From CAIYPH01 sp043744375 (GTDB taxonomy: Bacteria; Pseudomonadota; Alphaproteobacteria; Acetobacterales; Acetobacteraceae): a stretch of DNA of 10,953 nt. Of this stretch, positions 6,267-10,953 are shown in pieces. Made by a program: the position numbers and the translations under genes. The notes below the pieces were generated by a model. That model saw only the letters and a program-made list of their open reading frames with translations. It had not been told where the DNA came from and did no database searches. Position 1 is the first letter of the stretch. The number at the start of each line of letters is the position of its first letter. The DNA lies in the NCBI GenBank assembly GCA_043744375.1, contig JAYTUU010000016.1, positions 1 through 10,953 on the forward strand. The letters are read 5' to 3'.

Positions 6267-9034
6267 CAGGCGCGCACCGCCTCGCCGGCGGTGAGCGCCG
6301 AGACGCGTGCCGCACAGAACTTGAACTCGGGAATTTTCCCGAACGGATCGAGTGCCGGATTGGTCAGCAGATTTGCCGCCGCCTCGGCGAAGCAGAACGG
6401 CATGAACACCATTCCCTCCGGCACGTCGCGATCCTCGCGGACGCGGATCTCGACGGCCCCTCGCCTGGTTTCCACCCGCGCCATCGCGCCCGCCGCGAGA
6501 CCGAGCAGCCGCATCTGCCGGGGGGCCATGAACGCAAACGCCTCCGGTTCGATCGCATCGAGTATTTCGGTGCGCCGTGTCATCGAACCGGTATGCCAAT
6601 GCTCCAGCACGCGACCGGTGGATAGCACAAGCGGGAATTCATCGTCGGGAACTTCGTCGGGCGGCGAGACGTCAGCCGGCACGATCCGGCCCCGTCCGCT
6701 TGCCGTCGGGAAGCCCGCGCGGAAGATGATGTCGTGCCCGGCAACATCCGCCGCATCGACGGGATACGTGACCGCACCCTCGCGCTCCAGCCGCTCCCAG
6801 GTGATGTTGGCGAAGGACGGCATCAGTTTGGCCATCTCCGCAAACACGTCGGCCGGGCCTGCATAGTTCCAATCCAACCCAAGCCGGCGCGCGACCTCCT
6901 GCATGATCCACCAATCCTGCCGCGCCTCACCGGGCGGGGGGACAACCGGGCGCGCCAACTGCACGCGCCGATCGGTGCTGGTGAAGCTTCCGGCTTTCTC
7001 GGCAAAGGCCGAGGCGGGAAACACAACGTCGGCGTAGACGGCCGTTTCGGTCAAGAACAGGTCTTGCACCACGAGATGATCGAGCGTGGCCAGTGCCTCG
7101 CGGGCGTGGTTCAGGTCGGGGTCCGACATTGCCGGGTTCTCGCCCTCGATATACATGCCTCGGATCGTTCCGGCCTTCGCCGCGTTCATGATCTCCACGA
7201 CGGTTAGCCCACGCTGAGGATCAAGCGTTTTGCCCCATGCCGCCTCGAACCGCGCGCGCACATCGTCCTGCTCGACGGCCTGGTAGTCCGGCAGGAACAT
7301 CGGGATGAGCCCTGCATCCGATGCGCCCTGGACGTTGTTCTGGCCGCGCAGTGGATGCAGTCCCGTCCCCGGCCGGCCGATCTGTCCGGTCACCAGGGCC
7401 AGCGAAATCAGGCACCGTGCGTTGTCGGTGCCATGCACGTGCTGGCTGATCCCCATCCCCCAGAAAATGATCGCGCTGCGCGCCGTCGCATAGAGCCGGG
7501 CCACTTCGCGCAACGTCTCGGCGGGAATTCCGCATACCGGCGCCATCTTCTCGGGTGGAAACGCCTTGATCCGCTCTCGCAACTCGGCGAAACCCTCGGT
7601 CCAGCCGGCGATGAACTGCGCGTCTGTCAGGTCCTCCGTGATGATGACGTGCAGCAACGCGTTCAGAAGCGCCACGTCGCTGCCGGGCTTGAAGGCGAGA
7701 TGATGCAGGGCGTGGCGTGACAGCGTCTGGCGGCGCGGGTCGATCACGATCAGCTTCGCACCGTTGCGCTTCACCGCGTTCTTGATGAACGTTGCGGCAA
7801 CCGGGTGGTTTATCGTCGGGTTCGCGCCGATGACGATGATCACCTCGGCATCGAGGGCGGCGGAAAACGGTGCGGAGACTGCCCCGGAATGCAACCCCTC
7901 CAGCAACGCCGCCACCGAGGAGGCATGACAAAGTCGCGTGCAGTGATCTACATTGTTTGAACCGAAGCCGGTGCGCACCAGCTTCTGGAACAGATAGGCC
8001 TCCTCGTTGGAGCCTTTTGCCGAGCCGAACCCCGCCAATGCGCGTGGCCCCTGCGTGTCGCGGATGCGCGCGAGCCCGGCTGCCGCAGTATCCAGCGCCT
8101 CGTCCCAGCTTGCGGGGCGAAAATGGGTCCAGGGATTGGCGGGATCGACCCGATCGCCGGCATGTTTTGGAACCCCAGGCAGTCGAACCAGGGGGGTGGT
8201 CAGTCGGTGCGGGTGGTGAATGTAGTCGAAACCAAAACGTCCTTTCACGCACAGCCGATTATGGTTGGCCGGCCCGTCACGCCCCTCGGCATAGATGATC
8301 TTTCCGCCGGCCACCTGATAGGTCACCTGGCAGCCGACGCCGCAATACGGGCAGAGCGAGTCGACCTGGCGGTCGGGCGTCGGCAGACGATGCTGGTCGG
8401 CATCGAGATACGCGGCCGGCATGAGCGCCCCCGTCGGGCAGGCTTGCACGCATTCGCCGCACGCCACGCATGTGGACTCACCCATCGGATCATCGAAGTC
8501 GAAAACGATCTTCGCCGCGGCGCCCCGATACGCCATGCCAATGACGTCATTGACCTGCACTTCCCGGCACGCGCGCACGCATAGTCCGCACTGGATACAG
8601 GCATCGAGATTGACGCGCATCGCGGCATGGCTGGCGTCGTGCGCCCAGCGTTCGGCCGCCGGAAACCGGCTTTCGACGACGCCGATCTTGGCTGCCCAGC
8701 GCCACAGTTTCGAGTCCGGATCATGCGCCGCTTCGCCTGCTGGCTGGTCGGCTACCAGCAGTTCCATCACCCCGCGCTGCGCCGCCACCGCGCGCGCACT
8801 TGCAGTTTGCACCTTCATCCCGGCCGACGGGGTCCGCATGCAGGAGGCGGCCAAGACCCGCTCCCCCTCGACCTCCACCATGCACACCCGGCAGTTCCCG
8901 TCGGGCCGGTAGTCCGGTTCGGGCGCGTAGCATAGATGCGGGATCTCGGTTCCCATCCGGCGTGCAACCTGCCAGATGGTCTCGCCCTCGGAGGCCGAAA
9001 CCTGCCGTCCGTCGATTTCGAAGACGATGCTCAT
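6266..9034 (-). CDS. fdhA: NAD-dependent formate dehydrogenase, alpha (catalytic Mo/W) subunit
   Basis: This 922-aa cytoplasmic subunit oxidises formate to CO2 at a bis-pterin Mo or W centre. Domains in order: an N-terminal [2Fe-2S] ferredoxin-like domain (Cys35, 48, 51, 65); two [4Fe-4S] sites in a ferredoxin insert (Cys146/149/152/156 and Cys189/192/195/199); the molybdopterin oxidoreductase 4Fe4S site (Cys228, 231, 235, 262); then the large catalytic domain. The metal ligand is Cys369 in CTRLCH, followed by His370, so this is a cysteine rather than selenocysteine enzyme. Arg563 in LRGQNNVQGASD is the likely formate-binding arginine. A C-terminal dinucleotide-binding domain starts near 805 (STGRVLEHWHTG). 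The H-x3-C-x2-C-x5-C motif found after the [2Fe-2S] domain in FdsA/NuoG proteins is absent, as I recall for the Methylobacterium FDH1 type. The start is ATG 9034, which overlaps the fdhB stop as ATGA and has GGAG 8 nt upstream. No fdhD-type sulfurtransferase gene, normally needed for maturation, is in the window. Confidence 0.95.
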   Translation of the reverse strand: MSIVFEIDGRQVSASEGETIWQVARRMGTEIPHLCYAPEPDYRPDGNCRVCMVEVEGERVLAASCMRTPSAGMKVQTASARAVAAQRGVMELLVADQPAGEAAHDPDSKLWRWAAKIGVVESRFPAAERWAHDASHAAMRVNLDACIQCGLCVRACREVQVNDVIGMAYRGAAAKIVFDFDDPMGESTCVACGECVQACPTGALMPAAYLDADQHRLPTPDRQVDSLCPYCGVGCQVTYQVAGGKIIYAEGRDGPANHNRLCVKGRFGFDYIHHPHRLTTPLVRLPGVPKHAGDRVDPANPWTHFRPASWDEALDTAAAGLARIRDTQGPRALAGFGSAKGSNEEAYLFQKLVRTGFGSNNVDHCTRLCHASSVAALLEGLHSGAVSAPFSAALDAEVIIVIGANPTINHPVAATFIKNAVKRNGAKLIVIDPRRQTLSRHALHHLAFKPGSDVALLNALLHVIITEDLTDAQFIAGWTEGFAELRERIKAFPPEKMAPVCGIPAETLREVARLYATARSAIIFWGMGISQHVHGTDNARCLISLALVTGQIGRPGTGLHPLRGQNNVQGASDAGLIPMFLPDYQAVEQDDVRARFEAAWGKTLDPQRGLTVVEIMNAAKAGTIRGMYIEGENPAMSDPDLNHAREALATLDHLVVQDLFLTETAVYADVVFPASAFAEKAGSFTSTDRRVQLARPVVPPPGEARQDWWIMQEVARRLGLDWNYAGPADVFAEMAKLMPSFANITWERLEREGAVTYPVDAADVAGHDIIFRAGFPTASGRGRIVPADVSPPDEVPDDEFPLVLSTGRVLEHWHTGSMTRRTEILDAIEPEAFAFMAPRQMRLLGLAAGAMARVETRRGAVEIRVREDRDVPEGMVFMPFCFAEAAANLLTNPALDPFGKIPEFKFCAARVSALTAGEAVRA

Positions 9035-10716
9035 GCCCCGGGCTCCGCGAACAACGCGGGAAAATATTTCATCACGCTGGTGAGCGGGTTTGCCGCCGCC
9101 TGCCCGAGTCCGCAAATCGACGCGTCGCGCATGGTGGTTGCCAGTTCGGCCAGCAAGCCGCGATCCCAGATCGGCCGCTCCATCAATATCCGGGCCTTCT
9201 GCGTGCCGACGCGGCATGGTGTGCACTGGCCGCAGCTTTCGTCCTCGAAGAAACGCATGAGGTTCAGCGCCGCCGCCCTGATGTCATCGGCATCCGACAG
9301 TACGATCACTGCCGCTGAGCCGATCAGGCAGCCGTAGGGTTCCAAAGTTCCGAAATCGAGCGGAATATCCCCCATCGATGCCGGCAGGATTCCGCCCGAT
9401 GCGCCACCGGGCAGATAGGCGGCGAATTCATGCCCGTCCGCCATCCCACCGCAATATTCCGCAATCAGTTCCTGCACCGTAATCCCGGCCGGTGCGAGCT
9501 TTACGCCGGGCTCGCGGACTCGGCCAGACACCGAAAAGCTCCGGATTCCACTACGTCCGTTGCGGCCATGCCCGCTCCACCACGCCGCACCCTTCTCCAG
9601 CACGTCGCGTACCCAGAACAAGGTTTCGACGTTGTTGATCAGCGTCGGTTGGCCAAACAGCCCGACCTGGAAAGGGAAGGGTGGCTTCTGGCGCGGCAAT
9701 CCGCGCTTGCCTTCGATGCTCTCCAGCATCGAAGACTCTTCGCCACAAATATACGCCCCGGCACCGCGGCGTAGCTGAACCGGAAGCCCGCCGGCGGGCA
9801 TGTCCGCCATCGCCTGGAGCAGCAACTCCCGCGCCGCCGGATACTCGTCACGCAGATAGATCACCACCTCCGTGGCCGCGACACTATGTGCTCCGATCAA
9901 CATCCCTTCGAGAAACCGATGCGGATCGGTCATCAGATAGTGCCGGTCCTTGAACGTTCCCGGCTCCCCCTCGTCGGCATTCACGGCCATCAATCGCGGC
10001 CCCGGCTGGGACAAGACCGATCGCCACTTGCGGCCGGCCGGAAACCCGGCTCCGCCCATCCCGCGCAAGCCGGCCTGCTCCAGCCCCGCCAAAACCGCCT
10101 CGACATCGAGCGCGCCGGATCTAATGCGGTGAAGTAACGTATATCCACCATGCGCGACATATTCTTCGTAGCCGACGTGCTCCGGTATCGCGGCATGCAC
10201 CTCTGCCGCCGCGACCATCGCATGAACGTCCGCGGCACTGACGCGGCCTACTGCGCGATGCCCGACTTCGAGTGCCGGCGCGTGGTCACATAAGCCGATG
10301 CACGGTGCCCGTACCACCCGTGCGCCCGTCGGTGGGTTTGCCGTCAGTTCGGCCAGCAGGTCCGCGGCGCCATGCATCGCGCAGGTGATGCTGTCGCACA
10401 CGCGAACCGTCACGCGCGGCAGGTCGGCGTCACCCTCCAGCCGGACGTCGAAATGCGCGTAGAACGTCGCGACCTCGTAGACTTCGGCCTGCGACAGACG
10501 CATCAGCTCGGCGAGGGCGGCGAGGTGGCGCGCCGCGATTTGTCCATGCGCATCCTGGATCACGTGGAGATGCTCGATCAACAGATCCCGCCGCAACGCC
10601 CGTCCAGATAGCAGTGCGTGGACCTCCGCGAGCGCCGCGGCATCGACCTGCCGGCCCTTGGGAACGACGCGACCACGTCCTCCCCGTCCAGGATTCGCAG
10701 GGCCCTGACTTTCCAT
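9031..10716 (-). CDS. fdhB: NAD-dependent formate dehydrogenase, beta subunit (NuoE-NuoF fusion)
   Basis: This 561-aa diaphorase subunit takes electrons from FdhA and reduces NAD+. Residues about 25-170 are a NuoE-like thioredoxin-fold [2Fe-2S] domain with Cys107, Cys112, Cys139 and Cys143. Residues about 180-561 are NuoF-like: the FMN/NADH region GLRGMGGAGFPAGRKW (216-231), ADEGEPGTFKDR (247-258), GAYICGEESSMLESIEGKRG (320-339), and a C-terminal [4Fe-4S] site with Cys495, 498, 501 and 535. Separate fdsG/fdsB genes encode these parts in the FdsGBA class; the fusion points to the two-subunit FDH1 class. The start is ATG 10716, with GGAG 11 nt upstream; an in-frame GTG at 10728 overlaps that GGAG and is less likely. 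The basic, glycine-rich first 23 residues are unlike the conserved domain. It is first gene of the fdhB-fdhA-transporter operon. Confidence 0.95.
   Translation of the reverse strand: MESQGPANPGRGGRGRVVPKGRQVDAAALAEVHALLSGRALRRDLLIEHLHVIQDAHGQIAARHLAALAELMRLSQAEVYEVATFYAHFDVRLEGDADLPRVTVRVCDSITCAMHGAADLLAELTANPPTGARVVRAPCIGLCDHAPALEVGHRAVGRVSAADVHAMVAAAEVHAAIPEHVGYEEYVAHGGYTLLHRIRSGALDVEAVLAGLEQAGLRGMGGAGFPAGRKWRSVLSQPGPRLMAVNADEGEPGTFKDRHYLMTDPHRFLEGMLIGAHSVAATEVVIYLRDEYPAARELLLQAMADMPAGGLPVQLRRGAGAYICGEESSMLESIEGKRGLPRQKPPFPFQVGLFGQPTLINNVETLFWVRDVLEKGAAWWSGHGRNGRSGIRSFSVSGRVREPGVKLAPAGITVQELIAEYCGGMADGHEFAAYLPGGASGGILPASMGDIPLDFGTLEPYGCLIGSAAVIVLSDADDIRAAALNLMRFFEDESCGQCTPCRVGTQKARILMERPIWDRGLLAELATTMRDASICGLGQAAANPLTSVMKYFPALFAEPGA
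9043..9046 (-). promoter_or_regulatory. Ribosome binding site of fdhA
   Basis: GGAG on the minus strand sits 8 nt before ATG 9034, inside the end of fdhB. It supports this start over any in the 64-codon upstream extension of the open frame, which lies wholly inside fdhB. Confidence 0.6.
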
Positions 10717-10727
10717 CGTATTTGCCA

Positions 10728-10731
10728 CTCC
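10728..10731 (-). promoter_or_regulatory. Candidate ribosome binding site of fdhB
   Basis: GGAG lies 11 nt before ATG 10716, a slightly long spacing. It favours this ATG over the in-frame GTG at 10728-10726, which overlaps it, and over upstream codons lacking any family similarity. Confidence 0.4.
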
Positions 10732-10822
10732 GTTTCGCGAACTTATTGTCCGGCACGCAATCCGCACGCTAGCCCAACCGCCGCGCCCCGACAATCCGAC
10801 CGCAGTTCCGGCAGCGGTTCTC

Positions 10823-10841
10823 AATGCGATAGACTCGCATT
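10823..10841. promoter_or_regulatory. Candidate operator: perfect 7-bp inverted repeat upstream of fdhB
   Basis: AATGCGA-N5-TCGCATT is a 19-bp dyad centred 116 nt upstream of the fdhB start, in the only sizeable non-coding stretch of the minus-strand operon. Its size and symmetry suit a dimeric repressor or activator. The TGCGA...TCGCA half-sites recall Fur-type boxes in Rhodospirillales (from memory, unverified), which would fit an enzyme rich in Fe-S clusters. It could also simply be a leader hairpin. Confidence 0.4.
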
Positions 10842-10882
10842 TGGATGAGCTCCCGGCAGACCGCCCTTCGCACCGGGTGGGA

Positions 10883-10908
10883 TGCGGCACTGAGTCTCAA
10901 ATGCCACA
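10883..10908. promoter_or_regulatory. Second candidate operator with nested dyads
   Basis: TGCGGCA (10883-10889) and TGCCACA (10902-10908) form a 6-of-7 inverted repeat spaced by 12 nt. Inside it is a separate perfect dyad TGAGTCTCA (10891-10899), offset by half a base. It lies about 170-190 nt upstream of fdhB and may belong to fdhB or to a divergent gene beyond the window edge. Chance occurrence is possible. Confidence 0.25.
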
Positions 10909-10953
10909 TTTTGCGGATTTCTGTTCGCTCCCCCGCCGTTTGCAGCGATTCGC

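Noticed and set aside
6267..6599. N-terminal extension of the transporter frame (a 645-aa open frame)
   Set aside because: The extra residues are arginine- and glycine-rich, lack family similarity and lie entirely inside the 3' end of fdhA in another frame; ATG 6266 begins the conserved MFS sequence.
7925..7930. Possible selenocysteine at the formate dehydrogenase active site
   Set aside because: The codon at the metal-ligand position is TGT (Cys369), not TGA, so no recoding is needed.
9035..9226. Upstream extension of the fdhA frame
   Set aside because: It overlaps the conserved C-terminal Fe-S region of FdhB, whereas ATG 9034 has a GGAG site and begins directly at the [2Fe-2S] domain.
10766..10794. 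Sigma-70-like promoter for fdhB on the minus strand (TTGTCG, 17 nt, TAGCGT)
   Set aside because: Spacing is right but the boxes match the consensus only weakly (4/6 and 3/6), which is expected by chance in a region this long; no sigma-54 TGGCAC-N5-TTGC site was found either.
10717..10890. Upstream extension of the fdhB frame
   Set aside because: No similarity to the NuoE-like domain, serine/arginine-rich composition, and it contains the candidate operators; more likely leader DNA.

Overview
The window is GC-rich alphaproteobacterial chromosome with six complete protein genes, no RNA genes and no insertion sequence. Gene content, codon bias and two short intergenic elements of a kind I associate with Acetobacteraceae (41-144 and 3607-3633) suggest Rhodospirillales, probably Acetobacteraceae. 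This assignment is inference from pattern, not from a search.

Left part, plus strand. A palindromic repeat (41-144) lies just before, and is partly read through by, the open frame of a fused circularly permuted ATP-grasp/alpha-E protein (201-2717, start uncertain). Its stop overlaps the start of a transglutaminase-like cysteine protease homologue (2714-3598). These two belong to a widespread, poorly characterised amidoligase-type operon. A 69-bp AT-rich gap with alternative hairpins follows, then an aldo/keto reductase (3668-4657) with a clear ribosome binding site.

Right part, minus strand. Three genes form a tightly overlapping operon read from about 10716 down to 4662: fdhB (NuoE-NuoF fusion, NADH/FMN side), fdhA (Fe-S and Mo/W-bisPGD catalytic subunit) and an MFS transporter of the oxalate/formate (OFA) family. 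Junctions are ATGA (fdhB/fdhA) and TGATG (fdhA/MFS). The enzyme has the architecture of the two-subunit NAD-dependent formate dehydrogenase known as FDH1 in Methylobacterium/Methylorubrum: formate is oxidised in FdhA, and electrons pass through Fe-S clusters to FMN and NAD+ in FdhB. The transporter presumably moves formate, oxalate or another small carboxylate for this enzyme. The operon converges on the aldo/keto reductase, with only 4 bp between the two stop codons.

The segment 10717-10953 holds no gene I can support. It contains the fdhB leader and two inverted repeats that are candidate operators. No wholly new system is evident. The most worthwhile leads are the amidoligase/transglutaminase pair, the formate dehydrogenase-transporter operon with its putative operator, and the repeat element that blurs the start of the first gene.
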